The notes under the pieces: model-generated | What the model was told of the DNA's origin: nothing | The model's input: the letters and a program-made list of their open reading frames with translations, nothing else | Databases searched by the model: none | Translations under genes and position numbers: made by a program | Source: Leptasterias polaris | Lineage: Eukaryota > Echinodermata > Asteroidea > Forcipulatida > Asteriidae | DNA: 64,000 nt | Direction: 5' to 3' | Assembly (NCBI GenBank): GCA_037783415.1 | Contig: JAZGTN010000005.1 | Coordinates: forward strand, 1,736,001 to 1,800,000 | In this document: one piece after another, positions 1 to 12,430 of the stretch | Numbering within the stretch: position 1 is the stretch's first letter | Layout: every line of letters begins with the position of its first letter

Positions 1-199
1 CAACCAGTATTGGGACGTCCTGGTGAGGAAGACTGCTGGGTAGTTCAGGCCTCCGTCCGTCGGAATCCACCGGAGCAGCCGGATCGACGTCCACCAGAAC
101 AAAGGGGATCTTGTTCTGTAAATCAATTTAATTCACCGTTGTTAAGTTTCAAATTCGTATTCCTCAATGCAAATTATCCATTTATTGTTCAAAAGCTAA

Positions 200-465
200 T
201 CATACCTCACCAAAAACGACAAACAAATAAAAAACAGAAAACACACAAAACACACCACATACAGACAGACAGACAGCCCGGCAGCCAGACAGACAGCCCG
301 ATAGCCAGACAAACAGCCAACCCGACAGCCCCTCATACATACAGACAGACATACAAACAAACAAACGACAAACAAGCAAATAAACACCCCAACAAACAAA
401 CAAACACCCCAACAAACAAACAAACAAACAAAAAACGAACAATCGACCTAACACACTTAACTAAA
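200..465. repeat. AC-rich simple repeat (acag / caaa tetranucleotides)
   Basis: A block dominated by acag-type units (about 262-350) and then caaa/aaac units (about 350-440). Open frames exist on both strands here only because the repeat lacks stop codons. They give Lys/Thr/Gln-rich or Cys/Val/Phe-rich nonsense and are not genes. Confidence 0.85.
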
Positions 466-3080
466 ACTTAATGGAAATGGGTGGTAATCTCACAATTAAA
501 CAGAATCATCCGGTCATAGCTGCAGTATACGGAGCTCATCCATTTGAGATTTATTTCAATTGAGGTAATTGTAAAACATCTTCTTTGCAAAGCTAAAATG
601 CTTAACTTGACATAGAGTTTTAAAAGCAGACATCCTATGCCAGAGGATCCCTGACAGGTGTCCAGTTAATTTTTGTGCTCAAATTCCAAAATTGAATTTT
701 CGATTGACGGTATCAATTTGAAAGAATAAGAAAGTATACATAGCGAGTTGTGGGGATTTCCCACCCTAAACTCCCGCTGTGGGCTATAGACCAATATTGC
801 ACAACGCGCAGCGTATACTTTTTAATCACTGTCACTGATGCCCTCTCAACCTATCGTTTAACAATGATGACAGATTTGTCACGGAAGTTATCACGTTATT
901 GTCTTCATCACTTGCCCCTTGTTTTATTTAGCTGTGGGTATAGCCTATAATTATGCTTCACATTCTTTGACCATGCTCTAGTTGCTAATTAGATTGATGA
1001 CGTTAATCTACTAACTGGTCTAATGACTGACCGAGAAAGAAGAATTGATTATTAAGTAAATATTTGATAGCAACAGACGGGACGGAGTGATTTCTCACTA
1101 TAGGTGTGCAATCTGAATCAATGACACGGTGCATGAACACAATACTTATTAGTATAGAGATGACAAACATTTCGGCTGTATATAATAGCTATGTCATGGT
1201 AGTCTGTAGACAATGACAAGGCCATCTTCATTGTGTGTCGTTTGTTTGTAGACTAAATAAAACTATTCTGTTTTTCACACAAAGGGCCGGCATTGATCTC
1301 ACCATACATGGCCGTTTTCGAAACCAAGGCTTGAGCTTGGGCTTCGGCTTGGGCTCCAACCACCTAGCTGGGCCCAATCTCATAGCGCTGCTCAACGAAA
1401 AGCAATTCTTCGTGCTAACTGTATACTATAGCAGAAACAAAAATTGACCAACAGCCAATCAAATCCCTCGTTAATGTTGACTTGTAACAATTGCTGTTAA
1501 AAAAACAAATTAAACAAACAAACAACGAAAACCCGTATAGAATATTTTGAGGGCCTAGACAATAATTATATTCATCAGACTGACTGAAGACAGAAGACTG
1601 CTTCTTCCCTATGGGATGCCCCCTAACCCCATGGGATCGGGAATGTATCCTTCATGCCTTGGCCCCATGGCCAATCCCCGGACCTTCTCGGGTCTAACCC
1701 ATGGTCTGGACCCCACTGTCAGCTCTCCTTGATGATACATAACTTTTGGCAATAAACTATAACCTGTTACAAAACATTTTTACAAAAGAGCTACAGAGCC
1801 TGGACTTCCTACCAGCACGAAAATCTTATAGTGATCGCACAGGTTGATTTTATCAACTTTTGATGTGAAGAAAGTGGCACATCTAAAAACTTGTCAAAGC
1901 AGCAACTACTTTTACAACTCTTCAATTTACGTGAAAATTACGAAACAAAATGTTAAATTTCCCACGACCAGGTGGTTTTATCTCGCCTGACAGAGATGGC
2001 TTGGATTGTAAAAATCTACGGGCATGAATCGTGGCCTTTGAAAAAGAATATGACATTCAAAATAATTACAAGGACTATGGATTGTCTGCAGAATTTTCAG
2101 TCTTTTTATTACAAGTTCTGCAGATTTTCTTTTTCTGAGAGCAACAAAATCGAAAATCAGACTTAAGTAAGAAGAATAAAAAGCCTGCGAGTTAACTTTT
2201 TGTAAACGAGAAGGATCCATGGCCTATACTTGAATCATTGTATTATTGATCGATATGTTACAAGACTGAAACCTTGAGACGGTCCTTACCTGTGCAAGAT
2301 ACAGCCAGACAGCCCTACAGGGCGGTGATAACCTAGCTTATCAAATACAAAGTGACTGGTTTATTGCTGGGCAGAGAAGTTTGTGTCACCACCAGCTGCC
2401 CCGATACTCGGTGTCGACCGAAACCTTCTAAACACTAGCTGAGTCCATTGCGTGTCTTCTCGCTCAAAAATAGGCCCCACAAGAAAAAACTCGTAGGAGC
2501 AATCCAACCACGTTCACTACCCATTGACTCATTCACAAGCACACGAAGAAAGTTTCGATTTCTCTTCCAAGTACAAAGAGTAAGAAACTCAGATTGATGA
2601 GTGGTGCATGCTTTCCTTACAAAGATATATCCTCGGTACAAGTCCTCTCAGTAACACATACTGATTACATTCCTTCAAGTGTGGTAGTGTCATTAGGTTT
2701 GTGTCTCAATGCATGATGATGCAAGGACTATGCCAACTTGTCCTCGTCTCGTAGTTACGCGACCTTTATCGTGAGTTGGAGCGCTCCAAGAATCCGGGCT
2801 CATCACCTTTGACCTCAGTCGATGAGATTCTGAAAGTAGGCCTACTTTGCTTTTCGTATATGTCCACGCACAAGTATCGGATCCCCAGATCAACCACAGA
2901 GCAAAAAGTCAACGTCTGCATTCTTCTTCACACTCTCAATTTCGTAAAGATGCTTACAAACGCAACCCGCTGATCATCAACCAGTTGATTTTTTTTTTCA
3001 CTTTCAAAAGTACTTTTGATATTCAATCTTATTGGGCTACGTTGGTTGACAAGAAAACATTTTAATTTGTCCAACCCCTA
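466..3080. other. Gene-free stretch, nothing recognised
   Basis: Only short stop-limited frames without family motifs or flanking splice signals. A small TTGGGCTTCGGC-like internal duplication is visible near 1335-1360. Any regulatory content cannot be read from sequence alone. Confidence 0.5.
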
Positions 3081-3089
3081 AATATCAGT

Positions 3090-3121
3090 AGCAGCAGCAG
3101 CAGTGGCGGCGGCGGCGGCGG

Positions 3122-3158
<37 letters not shown>

Positions 3159-3178
3159 AGCAACAGCAACAACAATAC
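3090..3178. repeat. Compound trinucleotide/hexanucleotide microsatellite
   Basis: Successive runs of agc, ggc, aacggc and then aacagc/aac units. It looks like a slippage-derived compound array with gradual unit change from one end to the other. Confidence 0.9.
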
Positions 3179-3395
3179 AGATTGAAATGAATACAAGTAC
3201 AATTAGAATTGCGGCATTAATTTGATTAATCACAAGGTTACATAGTTCATTGATTCAAACATCTTTATAAAATAACATTAATAATTCCGGTTGCCAATCA
3301 CACTTTTGAAAGCAGTTGTGCCAGTCAACCGCTTCTTGTTATGTCTCGCTCGGCCACAAATTCAAATTTGTTCAAACCCTAATCAAACATTTTGA

Positions 3396-3833
3396 CTATA
3401 ATAATAATAATAATAGTGGCTTCTTATATAGCGCTCATATCCGTCACTCAGTGACGCTCAAGGCGCTTCAACAGTCAGTATTTTCCTGCAAGGTGTGGAG
3501 CTACTTTTTGAAGTATGAGACCCATTTCTTTACATAGCACCATGTAATGGTTTACAAGGTGCTGTGGCGCAATATGCAGCCAATCAAACCAGGAACACCG
3601 GGGCGAACCCCTTCTCTTTACGATAAGTGCACTGGGTTCTTTTACGTGCATTACACAACACACGGGACCAACGGCTTTACGTCCCATCCGAAGGACGAAG
3701 CAATAATGGTTAAGTGTCTTACTTAATAAGGACAAAAGTGTCACGACCGGGACTCGAACCCACACTCTGCTGAACACTGGAAACACCAGAGCTTAATTAA
3801 GTCCGGTGCTCTTATCCGCTCGGCCACGACACC
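3396..3833 (-). mobile_element. tRNA-headed SINE with LINE-like tail
   Basis: Read on the minus strand, the element starts near 3833 with a tRNA-like head: an A-box-like TGGCCGAGCGG and a B-box GGTTCGAGTCC at about 3749-3760, with an extra arm as in class II (Ser/Leu-like) tRNA. A roughly 300-bp body follows. The 3' end (3396-3480 on the plus strand) carries GCGC/ACGCTCA blocks and a terminal (ATTATT)n run. That tail resembles the 3' end of the L2-like LINE at 26719-27640, which suggests the SINE borrows that LINE's machinery. The head is too diverged in the anticodon arm to be a functional tRNA gene. Confidence 0.75.
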
Positions 3834-3984
3834 GCAGTATACTGAGTACAGACATTTTGTTGTAAGCCGTGTTTGTTTGAGGATCTTACATAATTATGTG
3901 GACAAACACTGAGCACTTCAGTGGAGCAAGCAATTTCCTGCCGAATAATGGTTTGGAAAAAAAATACCCGTCATGTTTGGCTAT

Positions 3985-4190
3985 ATCCAGGGGCGGATCA
4001 TGGATTTTGTTTTACCGGAGGGGTGGGTGCCAGGGGCCGGCCGCACAGCCTTGGTGGAGTCTAGGGGCGAGGCCCTGGTGGGGGTCCATGGGACGAAACC
4101 CCCGTAAGCTCCGAACCTTTGGCGTTTTGAGGGGTGAAAATCAAGCCTCCATCTGCCTAAAACAGAGAAATAGACCCACTTTTTAAGCAC
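3985..4190. repeat. Candidate interspersed repeat, G-rich
   Basis: A GC-rich island beginning with CCAGGGGCGGATC and rich in GGGG/CCCC blocks, sharply different from the AT-rich flanks. I recognise the opening as resembling dispersed non-coding repeats in invertebrate genomes, but no second copy is in this window, so the call is tentative. Confidence 0.35.
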
Positions 4191-4510
4191 TTCTGATCCA
4201 CATCAATCTTCTAATTTTACTCAAAGAAATCTTTAATCACACAAATCCCACAAATTCATTAAAAACATAGTGGGTAAAATCTGGCGTTTCTCAAATTCAA
4301 ACTTAGTGTAGTCTTTACACTTGAATGTCGGAACGACATGAATCATATTATTTTTATCCCGGACAAATTGCCACGTCAGGCTTCAAATGCTTATGTTATT
4401 GTTGCAAATCTAAACAATTACAAGTGACATATCACGAAAGATTCTTTTTGGCAGAAAGAAAACAATGTAAATGGCATAGGATGAAAAAGGAATCCATCCC
4501 GCCACTGGGT

Positions 4511-4535
4511 GAGGGGGTGGGGGGGGGGGGGGGGG
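4511..4535. repeat. Poly-G tract
   Basis: A G run broken by one T, capable of forming a G-quadruplex. Length is likely unstable in assembly. Confidence 0.9.
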
Positions 4536-4639
4536 AACTGCACCACGCACACTTGTGGATAATTTTTTATAAGGCAATTGTGACCAAAAATTAAATTTAA
4601 AAGTCTTAATATTCGAAAATAAATTATAACGCCTGAACT

Positions 4640-4900
4640 ACAATTTGGATTTTTACAACTTATACATCATCTAAAAAGTCTTTAAAATCCAAATGCTATA
4701 CAAAAGTATTAACTTTTTCGACCTTGACTTCCGGTTCAATCAAAGTTTAATGTTTGAAAAAAAATTAAAATCCGTTGACCACAGTTTTTTTTTTTTTTTT
4801 ACAGTCTATCCATCATCGGATTAGTACTACTTCACAAACGCTTTAAAATCTGAAAAGTCTTTAAAATCCAAATGCTATACGAAAGTATTGTAGAGAGTTG
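4640..4900. repeat. Dispersed degenerate repeat with TTGACTTCCGGTTCAA core, copy 1
   Basis: Contains the core CTTGACTTCCGGTTCAATCA followed by a T-rich spacer and a CATCATCGGATTAGTA block. The same order of blocks recurs at 6215-6775. An internal ~20-bp phrase (CTTTAAAATCCAAATGCTAT) also occurs twice here. Confidence 0.7.
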
Positions 4901-5975
4901 GGTTTTAATGCACATTAACTTCACCTTTAAATGACACATCCCTTTAATATTATTGTAAAAGCAGTATGACCTATCACCGCCACAACTGTGTTCATTTAAT
5001 CAAGCAAGCTATTATTTGCTCGACGAGCAAATTCAGGTTTATTTATAATTAAGGGTTTGATATAGCTGAGTATAACAGGTGTTCATATTCTATATAATAT
5101 CTCCTCCCGTTACTATTGTCAAGGCGTAGGAATATGAACATGTGTAAAACGGAGCAATAATTTCATCCGTTTGGTTCCCGTTGAATGTAAAATTACATTA
5201 GTAAACACATCGGAGGTGTACAATTAGATATTAAAGAACAGTTTGGGTAAGTTTTATACTTCAGATAATGATTGTATTTACTTAAAATTCGATGCAAACT
5301 TGTGGAACTTTTCATTTTGTAATAATGGCGATGTGGTATTGTGTTGATTGATACATGAGTGTACAGCATGGACGGTGTGTTGTGTATGCCGAGACCGTCA
5401 TGTGCACACACACGTTGTGTTGTGTTGTTGTGTGGGCTATATTGTGTGTGGTGGATTACACACCGTCTCATGGCTGGTAGTATTTTGAGCCATGCGTTGT
5501 ATGACTTGTCAGTTGTCGGCGCAGGGGTTATGTTTGTTCTCTAGATTTATACAACATGTGTGTATTTTCCACTCACAAGACTAAACATGTATGCACATTG
5601 CTTATAAATGTATTATTAGTTGCATCTTATATTTTTGTTGCCATTAGCTTCATGTGACCATAGACTAGAGCAAGTGGTAGACCGTCTTCGATCATTACTT
5701 TATAGTCACTCTGATGTGCCAGGGTAAGATTTCATTTTCTGATCTTGATAAGTTTATGGAAGGTGTTGCTGATAAAATCAAGTTTAATTGTGAAAGACCT
5801 TGAAATATATATAATGTATAGATAAACTGTTAATATACAGTAGTGTGTCATTTGTTTACATGCAGGGTTATTTTCATAATAAACAAAGGGTCGTCACTTA
5901 TGTCATAGTACATAAACGTCAGTCAAGAAATAAAGATCCATTTGAAAGACCAACTAGTGTTTCGATCATCTCATC
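4901..5975. other. Gene-free stretch with a GT-rich patch
   Basis: No supported exon. A GTGTTGT-rich patch occupies about 5365-5465, the rest is AT-rich. Open frames here are short and motif-free. Confidence 0.5.
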
Positions 5976-5982
5976 CTTTATA

Positions 5983-6151
5983 GACCTTATGCATTGACGT
6001 CACCAAGCCGCCATCTTAGAGGTAAACTGATGATGAAACAATGGAAACGCGCTGATTTGTACGCGCGGCGCACAGGCCTGGCCAATGAACATCTTTCTTT
6101 TGACCTCTAGGCGAGGGCGCCCTACTCAAATGACGTCATGTGCATAAGGTC
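5983..6151. mobile_element. MITE with GACCTTATGCA inverted ends and TA duplication
   Basis: Left end GACCTTATGCATTGACGTCA pairs with right end TGACGTCATGTGCATAAGGTC. Both ends are flanked by TA (5981-5982 and 6152-6153). About 170 bp, CpG-rich interior, no coding capacity. TA flanks suit a Tc1/mariner-type mover, by inference. Confidence 0.75.
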
Positions 6152-6214
6152 TATTGTGAAGGGTCGGATCCCACACTCTCACTTCACGGAGGGTGGAGTC
6201 ATCACAGTATGAAC

Positions 6215-6775
6215 TGTTTCGACCTTGACTTCCGGTTCAATCAAAGTTTAGGCCTAATGTTTGAAAAAAATAAAAAATAAAAATCCTTGACCACACATTC
6301 ATTTTTTACAGTCTCCATCATCGGATTAGTAACACTTCACAAACGCTTCAAAGAGTTTGACCCAATTTCACCTTGACTTCCGGTTCAATCCAGAAAGAAA
6401 AGTTTCATGCTTGGAAAAAGTTTTAACTCACATCATTGAAAAAGTACTACGATTTCAAAATCGCTACATAGAGTGTGAATCCATTTAACTGTGACTTCTG
6501 GTTTAAAACCGGAAGATTAAGTTTTGTATACAAAAGAAAAATCATAGCCTAACTCCAGAGCGACATGTTGGATTTGTCTATCTGTATATCATCAGAAATG
6601 TCTTTAAAAAGCTAACACCAAATTGCAACACAAAAAGGACATAATTTGACTTTTAGTTTCGGTTCAAACCAGAAGTTGAAGTTTAATATTTCTGAAATTA
6701 CAACTCTTGACCCAAACATTGGTTTTTACAATCTATCAATCATCGGAAAGTTATTCAAAAACCGAATAAAGGCTT
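6215..6775. repeat. Dispersed degenerate repeat with TTGACTTCCGGTTCAA core, tandem copies
   Basis: At least four degenerate copies of a unit of roughly 120-160 bp with cores near 6220, 6367, 6488 and 6650. Each has a CTTCCGGTTCAA-like core, a GAAGTTGAAGTTT phrase, then a T-rich run and a CATCATCGGA block. Related cores occur at 4721, about 14610 and about 41670 (reversed). Confidence 0.65.
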
Positions 6776-6836
6776 CGCAGAGTTTGTAGAGACGTATGCC
6801 TACTTGCTCACTCGTGCTGACCGTTTAGAGGCCATA

Positions 6837-7635
6837 CTGTTACTCGAAATTACAGCAGAGACAATAGCCCGTACCCTCATCACCAGTTGCGTGACCCACT
6901 TTAGCACACCATCAACAATAACTACAGACTGGGTGTCATCAATTAAGTTTTGAGTCTTCCCTCTTCCGGGCTCTGACCAACATGATTGGATACAAGAGGA
7001 TGCACACGACATATTATCACCCTTCTTCGAATGGACTCGTCTTTACTAACAGTTTAAGGCATCCTTCAGGTCCGATCTACTTCTACTACGTGGGCAGAGT
7101 TCATATACACCGTTTGTTTGCTGGGTAATTAAGAGTTCTGATAAATCGATTCCTCTGACCTTCAGACTGCCTGGTGACTTTGTTGCCTTTGGTAAAAACA
7201 TATGAGTACCACTTCCATCGTCCCCAGCTTTAATTGAACACCATTAAATCATCGCCACCACGGTGAGCCCCTCTCAGATAGCCCAGATCTCATCACGTGC
7301 ACACACGTTTATGTGCGACGTGACGCATTGAGAGCATCGCTTCAACCCCCACACTCTTGACCGCCTATTTTGGGAACCCAAGCGCCTGGACAAGTGACCA
7401 TGAATTATGGTTACCGGAAGGTGGTCGTTTCATATTTGAACAATTCCAAACTCCTTATAACCACACATTGTATTTTTACAATCAATCTGCGGCAGTGCAG
7501 TTAAAAACAAGAAGTCCCCTCTATCCACAAAGCGAAAGTAAAAGTCCCGGCCGATTTCTTAGCCTTCCGTCAGAGCTGAGGTCGCCCGTAGTCTCTCGAA
7601 TGCCGAATAATCTACTCCGCGCCATGACAGTATAA
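6837..7635 (+). pseudogene. Ty3/Gypsy retrotransposon integrase-end remnant
   Basis: Decayed 3' end of a Ty3/Gypsy-type pol gene. Integrases of this family insert retrotransposon DNA into the host genome. Visible pieces, in different frames: AETIARTLITSC, then TPSTITTD (the usual integrase G-x-P-x-x-x-x-T-D block), then ESSLFRALTNMIGYKRM and TTYYHPSSNGLV (the YHP-x-x-N-G-L block), then FRLPGDF near 7160 and THVYVRRDALRASLQPP near 7300. These follow the family order but need several frameshifts and contain stops, so the copy is dead. No long terminal repeats are seen. The longest intact frame (7357-7635) is its tail. Confidence 0.7.
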
Positions 7636-7870
7636 TAAATAGCAAGACAAGTTCTCAAAAAACAAAATCTACCTAGCAAGTAGATATACACATGGTGTTA
7701 CCGCAAACCATTAAATATACATTAACCTAGCATTGTTCTGCATTAGCAGTTGCAAATTATCTATCAATTAAGTTTATAAGATTTTTTTTTAAATTGTCCT
7801 TCTCCTAAAACCGGTAGCCTTCAATACCTCGGTCCTTATTTACAAGTGTTTTAGTTGCCCGAAAATTGTT

Positions 7871-7912
7871 ATCCGCGTTTCCTGTTAACTTCCATCACAA
7901 AGGCTGGAGTGG
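7871..7912 (+). promoter_or_regulatory. Upstream block shared by both SAM loci (copy 1)
   Basis: ATCCGCGTTT-C-GTTAACTTC-ATCAC followed by AGGCTGGA lies about 90 bp before the ATG at 7963. A closely similar block lies at 34767-34806, about 105 bp before the ATG of the other SAM gene. It may be promoter or 5' leader retained from the duplication. Its function is inferred only from position and conservation. Confidence 0.4.
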
Positions 7913-7962
7913 TTTTTTAAATATTGTTTTTAACCCCTTCTTTTTAAGACAGCAGTTTGAGT

Positions 7963-10900
7963 ATGGATAATCTTAAGCGTAAAGGTGACTCTGAAGGCAG
8001 TCAGTTCTCACCACCGCGGAAAGTCAATGACTCCAACAAAGTGAAGATAAACCTTGACGAAGCTACACCAAAAGACGTGGCTGATTTTCTCAAAGAAAAA
8101 ACATACGAAAATGAAGCAATACTTTTCATAGGTTAGTATCCTAAACACACAGACTGGCTGGATAAGGGTATACAATTCAATCTCAACTGATGAGGGATAC
8201 AACATGAATAAGTTCTCAAAAAATATAATTAGTGTTAGTTCTTTGCATGTCAGGTATATTACTGTGTATTATAACCAACTCAGAGACAAACAACTGTGAT
8301 GGTGAGTTTTCAAGCAAGACGGTGCCTCAATAGCACTTAATGCACGAGACGGCATTACAATTGTTGAATTACTACTGTGGAGGTATACAATCAGGAAAGC
8401 TTCCGAAAATCGAAGTATGATGTTTTGTGAATGCACACTGTGATCTAAATGGTGTATAAGTGGCTTCCTTTTAATGTCAGGTAACAGTGTAAAGCTATAA
8501 CCAACTCAGAGACAAAAACCGCGACTGTGAACTTTTACAGCAATGTACTGATGGCCCGAATAGCACTTGTCATCTGTTTATCACTGAAAATGTACATTAT
8601 ATGATGGTATTGACATAAATGTAAGTCGCTGTGCTCATATTGAAGTTATTTTGTCAGGAAAGGTTGTCCTTTTCTCGAAATATGATGTGTTATGAAAACA
8701 TAATGCGCACTGCTGTGTCAAAAACGTATCATGCAACTTTCTTAGGGCATTGTCGTCATGATAATGCTGTTCTGTCTTTTGGGAAGTGTATTTATAATTG
8801 TAATTTTGCATCCTTACCCGCGTGACATTAAACAATAAAAATGAATGCAATGAAAAGAAATTACATGGAATTGACATCATCTCATTTTAAATAGGGCAAG
8901 AAATATCCGGAAAAGTTCTACCCGACCTGACGGAGGACATGCTTGACAAGAAAGTTGGTGTGAGGTAAGGTTAATTAATCTAAAGTCTACTGCAGATGCA
9001 GCAGCAAGCGGCTCTCTTTATTATCAATGACTTTGTTATTATTTGATGGAATTAAAAGTAAACATCAGAAGAAGAAAAAAATAGGTAATGAGTCACTGAA
9101 TGTGAATAATTGAGTCAGACAACCATAACCGTCTGAACAAAACACCCCGACCTTGGAATGTACGGTATATGCCAGTGATGGGCCTGGGTAAAAAAAACAT
9201 CAATTATAAATGCGTACACAACTATACTAAAAATATTGGTGTCAAATTTGCCAAGTTGACGCCCTTCAACTGAGAAGTGAAATGCCATGGAATAGGCGTC
9301 AGTTGTGCATTTAGCTGCTGCTGCTGCAGTATATAATTATGTGTTTCATTGATGGGCCTAACACCTATGCATCGTCTTTGTTTAAATATCCCTGTAATGA
9401 TCATTGCAATAGCTGCTGCAGACAAGTATTTTCCTGAAGAAAAAAATATTACTCTCTTTTCAGAGCCAACACAAACAAAGATTTTGTATAATAAAATTGT
9501 GATCGAACTTCGCAAGACTTACTGGTTACAGTTACTTCTTATTTTACACAATATTATATGCAAAGCTTCAAACGTTACACAGGGGGCCTATATTACAAAT
9601 TTTGAGAGAGATATGAAGCTTTGCATAGTGGCGGATCGATGGTTGTCGATTTAAAGCATGATTATAAGGTAAATCTGTCATTGTTTACCGAACACGGTTC
9701 TTACAGCAAAAGGAATATTTTATGTTGTTCTGGTATTCCCTAAACCCTTCCCAACTTAAAATTTTTTAAACTTCAATTAAATTATTTATTCCAGGACTCT
9801 TGGAAAGCGTTTAGAACTATTGAGGTTGTTCAAGGAGTTCGAAGGCCAACAGATATTAAAAATACAGGTTTGGTTTTTTGACTTTTAAAAGTTTGATAAA
9901 AAACAACAACACCTTTTTGAAGAGAGCGTATTTAATATGTCTTTTCAGTTATGTAAAGTGCTCGTTAACAGTAGGCTATTATGTATAAATAAAACGAAAG
10001 CCTAATGGGGGGGGAAAAAGAAAAGAAGAAAAAGGACTCCATAACAAGAGAATAACAAATCTTGCCTGTGTGAATTTATGCCACATACCGAACTTTGGGC
10101 AAACCGGACACAAACTTAAAACAAGAACCTACACAAGGTCCAAACCATTCATTTATCCCAAATACCAAACGTTGGGCAAACCGGACACAATCTAGAAACA
10201 AGAACCTACACAAAGTCCAAATCATTCATTTATGTCCCAGATACCGAACTTTGATGGGCAAACCGGACACAAACTAAAAACAAGAACCTACACAAGGTCC
10301 AAACCAATCAAGTTAACTCAGATACCGAACTTTCGGCGAACCGGACACAAACTGAAAAAAGAACATATTGCAAGTTCCTAACAAATGCTTAATAAATAGT
10401 CAAAGTATAGTTGCACTTCCATCATTGTGACTTGTGATCGGAATAGTAGTCTAGTGAAGTCTGGAGCTACACTCCGGCAACTAAACAAAAGTTGCTCTAA
10501 ACAAATCACAAACAAAATTAGGATAAATACATTAAACACTTTTTAAACCAATAGCTTAATATTCCCTGAAGCGCCAACATGTGTTTGGTGGTTGTTTGTA
10601 TTGCTCATGTGGCACGAGGGACGTTATAATAATATGGCAAAACTCACAAAACAAAGACAACTTGTTGCCATTTTCGTTCAAGTAGTTCTTTAACGCAGGA
10701 TGGATCAATCACATGAATAATTAAAATATTATTTAAAGGTGCGCCTGATGAGTGAATGATGAAGTGACTGGTCAGAATGGATGATAGGTGATGTGTGATG
10801 ATTGTTGGGAGACTGGGAGACAGATAAATGGTGTGCGTGATGAGTGATGAATGATAGACTGATGGATGACCAATTCTGATCAACAATGGTCAAGTCATGA

Positions 10901-11212
10901 AACTCCTCAGAACAACCAACACAATTTGCATTATTTAGGTAACATCAAATTGTTTTCCTTTTGTGTCTGTAACTTTCAGCCCAAACGTGCACGGTCGTCT
11001 CCCAAGGTGCAGCAACAACCACCAGCAACTGTTGGTATCTGTATAAGTACTTTGACCGAGTACATTACTTGCGATCACAACAGATCGAACTTTGTATTAT
11101 CTGTGTAACAAACATCGCTCTTTTCACCCTTTTTTTAAAATGTACAATTCTGCATTATTTCACTCAGCCCGAACCGGCACAATCAACAAGCTCACAGCTA
11201 GAGCCAGCAACC
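7963..11212 (+). CDS. SAM-domain protein, paralogue 1 (first five exons)
   Basis: SAM domains are small helical bundles that mediate protein self-association or protein and RNA contacts. Exon 1 is 7963-8131, starting MDNLKRKGDSEGS and containing PKDVADFLKEKTYENEA. Exon 2 is 8895-8964 (EISGKVLPDLTEDML). Exon 3 is 9795-9867 (TLGKRLELLRLFKEF). Phases 1 and 2 join correctly and give a complete SAM fold with the usual L-x-x-L-G-x-R-x-x-L-L end. Exon 4 (10980-about 11030) and exon 5 (11168-11212) are short Pro/Gln-rich exons like the array at 36.8-39.4 kb. The exon 4 donor looks poor, because the GTAAGT position of its relatives reads ATAAGT. Exon borders and introns match the gene at 34911. Whether later exons are still joined is unclear. 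Confidence 0.7.
8210..8720 (+). repeat. Internal duplication inside SAM-1 intron 1
   Basis: The segment GTCAGGTA...ATAACCAACTCAGAGACAAA occurs near 8250-8290 and again near 8477-8515, with similar following sequence (tgtgaact/gtgagttttca, AATAGCACTT, GAAAACATAATGCACACTG-like phrases). The homologous intron at 35.0-35.5 kb has a single copy. Confidence 0.6.
10085..10390 (+). repeat. Four-copy tandem repeat of ~77-81 bp
   Basis: Units start at about 10085, 10162, 10241 and 10322. Each begins ATACCGAACTTTGGGCAAAC (with changes), continues CGGACACAAACT...AAGAACCTACACAAGGTCC, and ends with a more variable ATTCATTTAT stretch. It lies in the intron between SAM-1 exons 3 and 4. Confidence 0.9.
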
Positions 11213-12430
11213 GTGAGTATTAGTTCTTAGTTATATTACTTATGGCGATCGCAGCAACAACCTTCATTCAGGAAAGCAGACCAAAGTGTTGTGGATGGAA
11301 TACTTCAAGCAAGGATGATGAATGGACTGTGAAATTCTTGCGCAGTTTCGAATTTCCGGGACCAAATTGGTCCCATGAAGTTTTACGTGTGCGAGATGAT
11401 CTGTTTCTTCAACAATTGTTTAGTTCAAAGTAATAAAATGAAACCGTAGGCCTATTGGTGGGAAAAGTAAAGTTTATAGCCATGAAATATATGAAGTAAA
11501 AGTTTGTCAACAAATCAACAAATAAAACCCAAGAATAGTACTTGACCTCCGTTTCCGGTTACATAAGAATTTTGCCACCGACGATGATGATGTCCTGAGA
11601 TGGACGGGCGTGATTGGCGAGTGGGGTTTCAACAAAATATATATATATAATGAAAATAAAAAGGGATCTTCGACACAAGTTTTAATTTTGTTTCAATGGT
11701 AATTTCAACGAGTTATTTGTATTATGTAAAAATTGAATTTCTATTTATATAAAATTGCAATGTTTTTCTTCTTCAAGATTTTATGTTTATTATTATGGAA
11801 ACAAATTAGTTGTTTTCTCGTTAATTCGATATGAGCAGTGGCGGTACCAGTGTGTGTGTACCGTGTAGGCTTAATTTCCGTGTTCATTAAACAAAGGAAA
11901 GACAACATTTATGACAAATACCGCTTCTCGGGAACCTTTCAAAATTGAAAACAAATCAATAGACAAGGTTAAAGAATACTGATACATTGGACAGACTCTC
12001 TAAAGATGTGATACACAGCTGCTGAGGAAATGCTCAATAGAACAAAGGCAGGATGGGGTGTTTTTTGAAGGTATACAAAAACAAATCTTCCACGACAAAA
12101 ATATACCCCGCGTTTCTAATAGAAAAGGGTGCTTCAAGTGGCTATGTCAAACGTGGGCAATAACCATAATACATTAGATTGGCTACCACCGGCGAGAGGG
12201 GGGCAATGGAAAGAGTATTGACAGGGATATAGAGTTGGTTTCCATTCAAGTAGAGATACTTGGACAACATTATGGTATCTTCCCTGCCCGAGAATGTTAC
12301 GCTTTCCCTGGTGGTACATATCAAAAACTTTGGCCCCGATTTGTGGGTGGCACTGACCCCCGAACACTGCATAGCTTATCTCCCATTAAATTTTACCAAA
12401 CAGGTCAATGGACTAGACCTTTTTATATAA

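Noticed and set aside
10..471. 153-codon plus-strand open frame and two minus-strand frames over the same bases
   Set aside because: Composition is set by the acag/caaa simple repeat; no start context, splice or homology.
3745..3833. tRNA gene (Ser/Leu-like) on the minus strand
   Set aside because: The anticodon arm does not fold properly and a SINE body and tail follow; a fragment of the same head recurs at 44921-45002.
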